From NCBI GenBank assembly GCA_964353405.1, contig CAYGWJ010000299.1, positions 1-13,039 of the forward strand: a DNA stretch of 13,039 bases, written 5' to 3'. Below, one piece after another: positions 6,852-13,039 of this stretch. Under the pieces are notes generated by a model. The model worked only from the letters and a program-made list of their open reading frames with translations. It ran no database searches and was not told where the DNA came from. Within the stretch, counting starts at the first letter, position 1. Every line of letters starts with the position of its first letter. The position numbers were made by a program, and so were the translations under genes. The stretch comes from JBGLNJ01 sp964353405 (GTDB taxonomy: Bacteria > Chloroflexota > Anaerolineae > Fen-1058).

Positions 6852-7940
6852 ATGAAGTACGGTCTGAATATCCAACACGCTACGCGTGGCGCGTTGGACT
6901 TTTTATCTCTCGGCGCGCTGGTCCACCGCCTGGACCCGGGGATCATTCCCTTCCGCAAGGCAACCGAGTGCCAGATCCATGTCAGCGGCGGCGAATTCAA
7001 CTGTGCCGCCAACCTGGCAGACTGCTTCCGCCTGCAAACGGGCATCGCCACGGCGACGGTTGACTATCCCATCGGCGATCTGATCGCCGAGCGGGTGAGG
7101 GCGATGGGCGTCAGGCCCTTTTACAAGCGATTCAAGCACAACGGGGTGAACGGCCCCAATATGGCGACGGTTTACAGCGACCGCGGGCACGGCGTGCGCG
7201 CTCCGGTCGTGTTTTACAACCGCGCGAACGAGGCAGCCGCGCAGCTCAAGCCCGGTGACTTTGACTGGAAAACGATCCTGGCCGGCGGCGTGCGCTGGTT
7301 CCACAGCGGCGGCATCTTTGCGGCGCTGTCGGAAACAACGGGCGAGGTGATCATCGAAGGCATGCAGGCCGCCAAGGCAGCCGGCGCGGTGGTCTCGTTT
7401 GATCTGAACTATCGCGCCAAGCTGTGGAACATCTGGGGCGGCCACGAGCGCGCGCAGTCCATCATCGGGCGGATTGTGGAGCATGTGGATGTCCTCGTCG
7501 GCAATGAAGAGGATCTGCAAATGGGACTCGGCATACCGGGGCCAGAGGTCGCGAGCAAGTCCAAGCTCGACCCGAGCACCTTCTTTGGGATGATTGATCA
7601 GGTGGTCAGCAAATTCCCGCAGGTCAAGATCGTCGCGACGACCCTGCGGGAGGTGCACTCGACGAACCGGCATAGCTGGGGCGCCGTGGCCTGGATTGAC
7701 GGCAAGACGTACGTTTCGCCGACCTGCGAGCTTGACGTTTACGATCGCGTCGGGGGCGGGGATGGGTTCGCGGCCGGATTCTTTTACGGTCTCCTCACAG
7801 GCGAGCCGGAGGAAGAGGCGGTCAAGTTGGGCTGGGCGCACGGCGCGCTCCTGACCACTTTCCCGGGCGACACTAGCATGGCAACCGTGGATCAGGTGCG
7901 AGCTTTTGCACAAGGCGGATCAGCCCGCATCCAGCGATAG
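6852..7940 (+). CDS. kdgK: PfkB-family sugar kinase, probably 2-dehydro-3-deoxygluconokinase
   Basis: This 362-residue ribokinase-like enzyme most resembles KDG kinases, which phosphorylate 2-keto-3-deoxygluconate to KDPG in the Entner-Doudoroff and uronate pathways in the cytoplasm. The N-terminal strand SLGALVHRLDPG is characteristic. GGEFNCAANLA (residues 46-56) is the substrate-side GG-x-x-x-N motif of the family, and HSGGIFAALSE and VSFDLNYRAKLW fit the sugar-binding lobe. The ATP/anion-hole signature DRVGGGDGFAAGFFYGLL carries the catalytic Asp near residue 304 (GGGD in place of the usual GAGD). The ATG at 6852 is preceded by GAGGAGG. It stands alone between its own promoter candidate and an intrinsic terminator, with no sugar dehydratase, aldolase or regulator nearby, so substrate assignment rests on similarity alone; another PfkB sugar kinase is possible. 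Confidence 0.88.
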   Translation: MKYGLNIQHATRGALDFLSLGALVHRLDPGIIPFRKATECQIHVSGGEFNCAANLADCFRLQTGIATATVDYPIGDLIAERVRAMGVRPFYKRFKHNGVNGPNMATVYSDRGHGVRAPVVFYNRANEAAAQLKPGDFDWKTILAGGVRWFHSGGIFAALSETTGEVIIEGMQAAKAAGAVVSFDLNYRAKLWNIWGGHERAQSIIGRIVEHVDVLVGNEEDLQMGLGIPGPEVASKSKLDPSTFFGMIDQVVSKFPQVKIVATTLREVHSTNRHSWGAVAWIDGKTYVSPTCELDVYDRVGGGDGFAAGFFYGLLTGEPEEEAVKLGWAHGALLTTFPGDTSMATVDQVRAFAQGGSARIQR

Positions 7941-7968
7941 CGGGCGCCCGGCACAGTTTCCGAAAAGC

Positions 7969-8009
7969 AGCGAAGGGCAAGGGACATTCCTCGCCCTTCG
8001 TTGTTTTGT
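7969..8009 (+). terminator. Intrinsic terminator after the kinase gene
   Basis: AGCGAAGGGC (7969-7978) pairs with GCCCTTCGTT (7993-8002) in a ten-pair stem, outermost pairs weak, followed by the T-rich stretch TTGTTTTGT. It lies 28 bases after the TAG stop and separates the kinase from the DUF499 transcript. Confidence 0.65.
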
Positions 8010-8031
8010 CCTGCGTAAGGCGATTTGTGAT

Positions 8032-8060
8032 TTGCCTCGATTGAACATTGAATATAGAAT
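8032..8060 (+). promoter_or_regulatory. Candidate promoter for the DUF499-ASCH unit
   Basis: TTGCCT (8032-8037) and TAGAAT (8055-8060) are separated by 17 bases, four and five of six consensus matches. A start near 8067 gives a leader of only about 23 bases, which still contains the GAAGGA ribosome binding site. The spacer itself (ATTGAACATTGAATATAG) is AT-rich and repetitive. Confidence 0.48.
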
Positions 8061-8089
8061 TATGGAATACCATCTGAAGGACGGTCGCC

Positions 8090-11000
8090 ATGCAGTCCAT
8101 CTTTGACCTCTGCACTCCTCGGACGGAAGTTCTCCAAGGCGAACTCTGCGAAGATATTTTTGCTGCTCGCCTGCAAGATGTCATGAACGGCAAGGCCGAT
8201 CCCGTTTACGGTGATCCGGCCACTTTTTTCGACAACACCTATCCCACGGCAGGCCTCAAGACGCTGCTGGCCGATGCGCTGGGCCGGCTGACCGGCAAGG
8301 CTGCCGGCAAGAATGCCGTGATTCGATTAGAGACGGCCTTCGGCGGGGGCAAGACTCACAATCTGATTGCGCTCTATCACGTTGCAAGCGGGCACGCTCC
8401 CAAATCTGTCCAGAGTTTGCTTGGCAAAGGCACTGCGCTTCCCAAGCCCGGCCAGATCGCAATCGCTGGCGTCGTCGGCTCTGACTTGGATGCCACAATA
8501 GGGATTGACCATCCCAAGGACAAGGTCAAGACCTTCACTCTGTGGGGTGAGCTGGCGTACCAACTTGGCGGGCGGGCAGGCTACGCGCTGGCAAAAGAGA
8601 GCGACGAATGGAAGTCGGCGCCCGGAACAGGCTTGTTCGAGACGCTGGTTGGCGACAAGCCGACGCTCATCCTGCTCGACGAGATCGCGCGCCATCTGCG
8701 CGGGGCGATGGCGGTGCCGACCGTGACCAAGCAATCTACACTCGCCGATCAGACGGTGGCATTTCTAATGTCGCTCATGGAATTTGCCGCCAGCAAGGAG
8801 CGCTGTCTAGTCGTGTTGACTCTGGCCAGTCAGTCGGACGCTTTTGTGCCAGAGACCGAGCTACTGCGGCAGAAACTGGCCGAAGCGCTCAAGATTTCGG
8901 CCCGCCAGGAACGCGTGCTGACGCCGACTGGCGAAGGCGAGATTCCCGCTATCGTCACGCACCGAATGTTCAAGTCCATTGATAGAGCCGCAGCTCGACC
9001 CGTGCTGGAGGCGTACGGACAATACTATACGCGGCTGATGGACGCAGCGCGAAACGCAGACCTGCCACAACGCTCTGTGCGAGCCGAGTATATCCAAGAG
9101 ATGGTGAATGCTTATCCCTTCCATCCCGAATTACTCGCTGTACTTGACCTCAAAGTATCCACGATTCCTAATTTCAATCGCACGCGCGGCGCATTGAGGC
9201 TGTTGGCCTGGACGGTTCGATCACTCTGGCAAAACAAGCCGGAAGGCGCATGGCTGATTCATCCTCATCACCTGGAACTGTCCCAGTCGCAGATTGCCGA
9301 GGATTTGACCAGCCGACTGGATCGGCCCAAGTTCAAGCAAGTGATCGAGGCGGACGTGGTCAGCCCGATGCTGGGCGCGTTGGCTCACGCACAAGAAGCG
9401 GATCAGCCGCTCACGGCGTCCAGCAAGCCGCCCTATGCGCGACGGCTGGCGACGACGATTTTTCTGCATAGCCTGACACAGGGCGTTGCCTCGGGTGTTG
9501 ATCCTGCCGATTTGATGCTGGCGGTCTTGCAGCCGGACGCGGACGCGAGCGGCGGCGGTGATGATCCAGCGGTAGTAGCGCGCGCGCTGGAGCGGCTCTA
9601 CGATCAAGCCTGGTTCTTGGAGTACGACGGCCATCGCTATCGCTTCAAGACCGAGCCGTCCATCAACAAGATCATTGCCGACGAGACGGTTCAAGTCAAC
9701 GTGAGCAAAGGCAAAGCCGAGGTCGAGGGGCGTATCAAGCAGATCTGGAAGAAAGGCTATTTCAGACCGGTACCCTTCCCGGTCGAGCCGAATGACGTGG
9801 ACGACGACGCCGACCTGCCCAAACTTGTCATCTTGCATTTTGATGCAGTCAAAGCCTCGGCGGCCGAGTCCGAGCCGCCGGATTTGGTGCGACGGCTCTA
9901 TGAATACAGCGGTGCGATGGAATCGTTCCGCACCTATCAAAACAACCTGGTGTTCCTCGTCGCCGACGCCAACCAGGTGGATAACATGGTCAACGTGGCG
10001 CGGCGCTACCTGGCAATTGGTCGAATCGTGGGCGATTCCACGCGGATGGCTGAGTTCAACAAGGAGCAGAAGGACACACTCAAAAAAGCGCACGAAGCTG
10101 CCGAGTTGGATGTGCGGGTCGCCATCACCAAAGCTTATCGTTACCTATACTATCCAACTTCCGACGCGCCAAAAGCGCACTCTTTTCTGCGGCGTGAGAC
10201 ACTGCCGGCGCAAGATCAGGGCGAAGTGGATAAAGACCAGACGAATGTGATCTTGCGCGTCTTGCGACAACTAAAGAAGGCGCAAACAGCGGACGACGAG
10301 ATGCTCTCGGCCTTTTACGTCAAAGCCAAGGCGTGGGATCAGAATCAGCACAGCATGACGACGGACGATTTGCGCAAGGCGTTTGCGCGCAAGATCAGCC
10401 TGCGGATCTTGTTGGACGTGGGTCAACTGCGCAAGACGATTCAGAATGGCGTGCAGACGAGCACCTGGATATATTATGATGCGGGTGAGCAGTTTGGCTT
10501 TGACAAAGACTCGCCGCCGCCTGCCTGGAAAATCGGCGACGATACACTGCTCTATACGCCTGAAGAAGCGGCGCGGCTGCAAATCCGCATCAAGGGCAAA
10601 TGGAAGCCACAGGACGTAGGGCAGGTTTCCAAACCTGCCGATGTCGGCACATGTCCAGTCTGCGGCAAGCCAGAAGACCAGTGCATCTGCGGCGTTACCT
10701 CACCCGGCAAAAAAGGTATCCCGGCCAAACTGATAGGGCAAGGGGCTGTGGCCCAGGCATTCCAACAGATTGCGGATGCCTGTCAAGAACACAATATCAG
10801 TCGCTTGCGCCAACTTTTGATCAGGATCGAGGGCATGGGCAAGCAGGGGGCCGCCGACTCGCATGCGCTGGGGCTGGCGATTCCTCAATGGGGCAAGGGC
10901 CGCTTTACAGTCGAGCAGCAATTCATCGCGGCGTTCGGCCAGGTAGGGCAGGTTTCCAAACCTGCCGAGGCCGAGTCATTCGACTTGACATTCAAAGGCA

Positions 11001-11206
11001 GCTGGGATCGCTACAAACGGGTCAAGAGCCTGACCGACGCCTTTGGTCAGGAAGCGGATGAACTCAAGGTGACAATGCGTGTCAACGCCGAGTTTGACGG
11101 TGGCCTTGAAGTGAGCGGTCAACAGTTCCAGACCATTCGCGATGTCTTGGTGGCACTTGAGGTGGGCAAGGTGATCGTCGAGGCCGTGCCGTTGAAAGAC
11201 GAATGA
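8090..11206 (+). CDS. DUF499-family AAA+ ATPase (putative defence-associated)
   Basis: This 1038-residue protein has the DUF499 architecture. The N-terminal block FDLCTPRTEVLQGEL...EDIFAARLQDV comes first, then Walker A AFGGGKTH at residues 83-90, Walker B LILLDEIA at 193-200 and a sensor strand VVLTLASQSDAF at 241-252. Further on are the RGALRLLAWTVRSLW segment, a long mixed helical region and KTIQNGVQTSTWIYYD. A small zinc-ribbon-like knuckle CPVCGKPEDQCIC lies near residue 855-870. DUF499 ATPases are large P-loop proteins reported next to DUF1156 adenine methylases and helicases in putative anti-phage loci; neither partner is in this window. Start at 8090 has GAAGGA eight bases upstream. 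The stop overlaps the ATG of the longer form of the next ORF (ATGA). Two identical 26-bp palindromic elements lie in frame near residues 843-851 and 952-960, each encoding VGQVSKPA. The biochemical role is unknown; an ATP-driven role on nucleic acid is inferred. Confidence 0.88.
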   Translation: MQSIFDLCTPRTEVLQGELCEDIFAARLQDVMNGKADPVYGDPATFFDNTYPTAGLKTLLADALGRLTGKAAGKNAVIRLETAFGGGKTHNLIALYHVASGHAPKSVQSLLGKGTALPKPGQIAIAGVVGSDLDATIGIDHPKDKVKTFTLWGELAYQLGGRAGYALAKESDEWKSAPGTGLFETLVGDKPTLILLDEIARHLRGAMAVPTVTKQSTLADQTVAFLMSLMEFAASKERCLVVLTLASQSDAFVPETELLRQKLAEALKISARQERVLTPTGEGEIPAIVTHRMFKSIDRAAARPVLEAYGQYYTRLMDAARNADLPQRSVRAEYIQEMVNAYPFHPELLAVLDLKVSTIPNFNRTRGALRLLAWTVRSLWQNKPEGAWLIHPHHLELSQSQIAEDLTSRLDRPKFKQVIEADVVSPMLGALAHAQEADQPLTASSKPPYARRLATTIFLHSLTQGVASGVDPADLMLAVLQPDADASGGGDDPAVVARALERLYDQAWFLEYDGHRYRFKTEPSINKIIADETVQVNVSKGKAEVEGRIKQIWKKGYFRPVPFPVEPNDVDDDADLPKLVILHFDAVKASAAESEPPDLVRRLYEYSGAMESFRTYQNNLVFLVADANQVDNMVNVARRYLAIGRIVGDSTRMAEFNKEQKDTLKKAHEAAELDVRVAITKAYRYLYYPTSDAPKAHSFLRRETLPAQDQGEVDKDQTNVILRVLRQLKKAQTADDEMLSAFYVKAKAWDQNQHSMTTDDLRKAFARKISLRILLDVGQLRKTIQNGVQTSTWIYYDAGEQFGFDKDSPPPAWKIGDDTLLYTPEEAARLQIRIKGKWKPQDVGQVSKPADVGTCPVCGKPEDQCICGVTSPGKKGIPAKLIGQGAVAQAFQQIADACQEHNISRLRQLLIRIEGMGKQGAADSHALGLAIPQWGKGRFTVEQQFIAAFGQVGQVSKPAEAESFDLTFKGSWDRYKRVKSLTDAFGQEADELKVTMRVNAEFDGGLEVSGQQFQTIRDVLVALEVGKVIVEAVPLKDE
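10616..10641. repeat. Palindromic element copy A inside the DUF499 gene
   Basis: The 20-base core GGCAGGTTTCCAAACCTGCC (10620-10639) has two 9-bp arms around CC. Together with flanking GTAG and GA it forms a 26-bp block identical to copy B. It lies in the reading frame and encodes VGQVSKPA just before the CPVC zinc knuckle. Confidence 0.92.
10943..10968. repeat. Palindromic element copy B inside the DUF499 gene
   Basis: It is identical over 26 bp to copy A and sits 327 bp (109 codons) downstream in the same frame, again encoding VGQVSKPA. The flanking coding sequence is unrelated between the two sites, so this is a dispersed element and not a duplicated protein domain. Confidence 0.92.
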
Positions 11207-11260
11207 CCGAGGACGGAGGACGGATACTTTCGTCATCGGTCTTCCGTCCTCCGTCCCTCG
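11198..11260. repeat. GACNNAN heptad array folding into an inverted repeat at the DUF499-ASCH junction
   Basis: Starting in the last two codons of the DUF499 gene, nine consecutive 7-mers can be read. The first four are GACGAAT, GACCGAG, GACGGAG and GACGGAT; the last five run into the complementary form TCTTCCG, TCCTCCG, TCCCTCG. The two halves are complementary, so the array forms a long stem. It contains the DUF499 stop codon and accounts for nearly all of the 24 residues ahead of the ASCH domain in the longer ORF. Confidence 0.85.
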
Positions 11261-11274
11261 TCGTGGATGTGAGC

Positions 11275-12282
11275 ATGAAAGCACTGAGCATCCGCCAGCC
11301 CTGGGCGGACTTGATCGTACAGGGCAAAAAGACACTCGAACTGCGAAGTTGGGCCGTCGGCTATCGTGGCCCGTTGGCGATTCACGCTTCACAGACAGTA
11401 GATCGGGAGGCTTGCCAGGCGCATGGCATCAATCCTGACCAGGTTTCCACTGGCGCTATCATCGGCGTGGTTGACCTGGTGAGTATCATCGTCCTGGACG
11501 ACGAGGCTTTCGCGTCACGTCGGAACGAGCACCTCGTCGCAGATCCCCTTGAGGGGACGCCGGAGCGTTTCAAAACGACGCCGCTGTACGGTTGGCAGAT
11601 CGCCAATCCACGGACGCTATCGCAGCCACGTCCCGTCCGTGGTCGAATGGGCTTGTTCAGCGTTCCCGATGAAATGACGAAGGACGAAAGACCAAAGACC
11701 AATGTCGAACAGAACGTAGGGCCGGTTTCGTCCAAAGTAGAGTTCCGGCAACCTGCCTCACTACCGATTGAATCCGAGCCGGTTCCGCCGGTTGTTGAAC
11801 CGACCTGGGATCCCAAACGCCCCTTTGAACTGCGCGTCATCGCGGAGGCGAGCCGCAAGAATCAAGCCACGGCATACCAGCTCGCTTTGTATCAAAGATT
11901 AGTCGAGCCGCCCAATGCGCAACGCACTATGTATCGGCAGTCGCCGCCCGATATGGTGCGCGTGGTACAGGTAGGCGGCAGCGTGCTCAAGGCCATTGCC
12001 GATCACGTGTTGGATGCATTGCGGCGTTCTGGATACAAAGCGACCGACTTGAGCGTGGCCCGCCGCGAACCGTTCCTGCTGTCCGAGGAATCCGGCGTGC
12101 GGCTAGGTCTATTGTTTCTCGCCGTCAAGCCGATCGCCAAGATGGAGCGGGTTGAGGCGATCTCTCACGGCCTGCGCTCGATGACGAGCGAAGAAGCCTA
12201 TTACTGGTACAGCAAGTGCACTGTTGGCCCGACGGCAGAACGGGCGCAAAAAGCGCTGAGGGTGTTGTTGAGTGACGAATGA
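11275..12282 (+). CDS. ASCH-domain protein with unidentified C-terminal domain
   Basis: Residues 1 to about 130 are a clear ASCH domain: MKALSIRQPWADLIVQGKKTLELRSW, then GPLAIHAS, GAIIGVVDLV, and the closing RGRMGLFSV. ASCH is a PUA-like beta-barrel proposed to bind RNA or modified bases, in some members with nuclease or hydrolase activity. Residues about 178-335 (from RPFELRVIAEASRK to LRVLLSDE) form a second globular domain I cannot identify; it includes MVRVVQVGGSVLKAIADHVLDALRRSGYKATDL. Possibly it is one of the small uncharacterised families found beside DUF499 genes, but I am not sure. The linker between the two (about 134-161) is built almost entirely from repeat elements. I chose the ATG at 11275 because the domain begins there. 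An ATG at 11203 overlaps the DUF499 stop as ATGA and would add 24 residues translated from the heptad array. No promoter or terminator separates it from DUF499, so the two are co-transcribed. Confidence 0.82.
   Translation: MKALSIRQPWADLIVQGKKTLELRSWAVGYRGPLAIHASQTVDREACQAHGINPDQVSTGAIIGVVDLVSIIVLDDEAFASRRNEHLVADPLEGTPERFKTTPLYGWQIANPRTLSQPRPVRGRMGLFSVPDEMTKDERPKTNVEQNVGPVSSKVEFRQPASLPIESEPVPPVVEPTWDPKRPFELRVIAEASRKNQATAYQLALYQRLVEPPNAQRTMYRQSPPDMVRVVQVGGSVLKAIADHVLDALRRSGYKATDLSVARREPFLLSEESGVRLGLLFLAVKPIAKMERVEAISHGLRSMTSEEAYYWYSKCTVGPTAERAQKALRVLLSDE
11676..11710. repeat. GACNNAN heptad array inside the ASCH gene
   Basis: Five consecutive 7-mers (GACGAAG, GACGAAA, GACCAAA, GACCAAT, GTCGAAC) lie in the linker between the ASCH and C-terminal domains, translated as TKDERPKTNVEQ. 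They are the same family as the array at 11198-11260. Confidence 0.82.
11716..11757. repeat. Diverged palindromic element (copy C) in the ASCH gene
   Basis: The block begins GTAGGGCCGGTTTC and ends AACCTGCC, like copies A and B. It has an extra central segment (GCCGG...CCGGC). It is translated in the same frame as A and B (VGPVSS...QPA against VGQVSKPA) and follows the heptad array directly. Confidence 0.6.
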
Positions 12283-12294
12283 CCGCTGCGTTGG

Positions 12295-12323
12295 TTGGCG
12301 CAACAGTCCAAGTCTGCTATACT
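12295..12323 (+). promoter_or_regulatory. Candidate promoter for the small DUF5678-like gene
   Basis: TTGGCG (12295-12300) and TATACT (12318-12323) are separated by 17 bases, four and five of six consensus matches. A start near 12330 leaves a 30-base leader with AAAGGA eight bases before the ATG at 12360. Confidence 0.55.
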
Positions 12324-12359
12324 TGACGCAGGCTGGTTCGACGATAAAGGATGTGTGCC

Positions 12360-12884
12360 ATGTCTGTCAGTGTCTTGACCAAAACTAAAACCAAACGCGG
12401 GACTCGAACCCGCACAGGCAAAAAAACAGTGCGCGCCGGCAAATCCACCGACGGCCTGGCCCGGCTAAAAGCGGCCGCCCACGCGGGCAACGAGTTGGCG
12501 TTCCTGGATGCGCGCCGGGCGATAGATTGGAGCAAGCGCTCGGCCAAAGAATATAGTCAGGCGGTGCGTTGGGCGATTGAGGCCGGCGCGCACGAAGCGG
12601 CGCGTCAATTGGCAGTCCAGGGCGCAGAACGCTACCCTGATCACGCCGAACTGGTCAAGTTTGCTCGTGTGCTGAACCCACCCAAAGCATTTTCCAGCCA
12701 TTTGCCGCCTGATCCTTCGGTGAAAGCTGACATAGATTGGTTCGCAAAACATAGCCTCGAGTATCATGGTCAATGGGTGGCTGTCAAAAACGGTCATTTA
12801 CTGGGCGCAGCGCCGACGATTCAAGCGTTGATGGAAATGGTGCCGAGTTGGCGAGAAACAACCATCACTCAAATTATGTGGTAA
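12360..12884 (+). CDS. Small protein with basic N-terminus and DUF5678-like C-terminus
   Basis: The 174-residue product has three parts. Residues 1-30 are strongly basic and Thr-rich (TKTKTKRGTRTRTGKKTVRAGK), probably disordered. Residues about 33-105 are Ala-rich helices (LARLKAAAHAGNELAFLDARRAI, AVRWAIEAGAHEAARQLAVQGAERYP) that look like a TPR/helical-hairpin pair. The end, about 120-165, reads DWFAKHSLEYHGQWVAVKNGHLLGAAPTIQALMEMV, resembling DUF5678 (W-x(n)-Y-x-G-x-W-V-A-x-x-x-G). I know no function for the family; members often lie beside small retropepsin-like proteases, which I do not see here. I chose the ATG at 12360 because AAAGGA is well placed for it and would abut the ATG at 12351. 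It has its own promoter candidate and is not obviously part of the DUF499-ASCH unit. The stop is TAA. Confidence 0.72.
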   Translation: MSVSVLTKTKTKRGTRTRTGKKTVRAGKSTDGLARLKAAAHAGNELAFLDARRAIDWSKRSAKEYSQAVRWAIEAGAHEAARQLAVQGAERYPDHAELVKFARVLNPPKAFSSHLPPDPSVKADIDWFAKHSLEYHGQWVAVKNGHLLGAAPTIQALMEMVPSWRETTITQIMW

Positions 12885-13039
12885 CCCGCTCTGGGACAAT
12901 AGTATCTAAGCAGTCAAATCGTTGCAGAAAAAGCAAGGATTCCGAGACTAGGCAGCCGACGAGCCGGCCAAGGTGGGAATAACAGACATCTCCCGCAACT
13001 TGAGTGCCATGGCAGCGACTTGGCGGCCCAGGTGGGTCA

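Noticed and set aside
6903..7913. 336-residue minus-strand ORF opposite the kinase gene.
   Set aside because: Antisense shadow; the plus frame carries PfkB motifs, a strong ribosome binding site and flanking promoter and terminator candidates.
9221..10093. 290-residue minus-strand ORF opposite the DUF499 gene.
   Set aside because: Antisense shadow within the conserved DUF499 frame, without a ribosome binding site or recognisable motifs.
12330..12420. A minus-strand tRNA suggested by the T-arm-like sequence at 12397-12413.
   Set aside because: No acceptor stem, anticodon arm or D-arm can be paired around it, and the region is coding on the plus strand.
12948..13037. A 29-codon open stretch on the minus strand running off the right edge, ending in TAG at 12948-12950 (THLGRQVAAMALKLREM...), as a possible C-terminus of a convergent gene.
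   Set aside because: Too short to separate from chance, and I recognise no family. Sequence to the right of the window would settle it.

Overview
The window most resembles a chromosomal fragment of a GC-rich Chloroflexota bacterium (Anaerolineae/Caldilineae-like). This is an inference from several signs: glycine dehydrogenase split into two subunits, a large secreted Ig-like repeat protein carrying a YMPVLFRN motif (like the Y-L-P-L-x-L-R motif I associate with Chloroflexota exoproteins), and short heptad and palindromic repeats that run through spacers and into genes. I recognise no phage, transposase or CRISPR genes.

Layout. On the minus strand (1-2364) lies a glycine cleavage operon read right to left: a promoter candidate, a single-aptamer glycine riboswitch, gcvH, gcvPA and the 5' part of gcvPB. 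gcvPB meets an in-frame TAG at 8-10, just before the family's conserved GVD. The gcvPA/gcvPB junction is unusual: gcvPA has a Lys/Ala-rich tail, the genes overlap by ATGA, and a 24-bp tandem repeat gives gcvPB four in-frame ATGs. From 2365 to 2703 there is a divergent spacer with a promoter candidate and a perfect 17-bp inverted repeat. From 2704 to 6663 (plus) there is a secreted protein of about eleven Ig-like domains followed by a lectin-like C-terminus. From 6852 to 7940 there is a single-gene unit for a PfkB-family kinase, probably 2-keto-3-deoxygluconate kinase, with its own promoter candidate and terminator. From 8032 to 12282 there is a two-gene unit: a DUF499 AAA+ ATPase and an ASCH-domain protein with an unidentified C-terminal domain. 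From 12295 to 12884 there is a small protein with a basic N-terminus and a DUF5678-like C-terminus under its own promoter candidate. The last 155 bases hold nothing I can call.

Functionally, the left part is one-carbon and glycine catabolism controlled by glycine, the middle is cell-surface and sugar catabolism, and the right part is the most novel: a DUF499 ATPase of a type linked to putative phage-defence loci, here without its usual methylase and helicase partners in view but paired with an ASCH protein (a fold that binds RNA or modified bases). Both genes of this pair have been invaded in frame by repeat elements.
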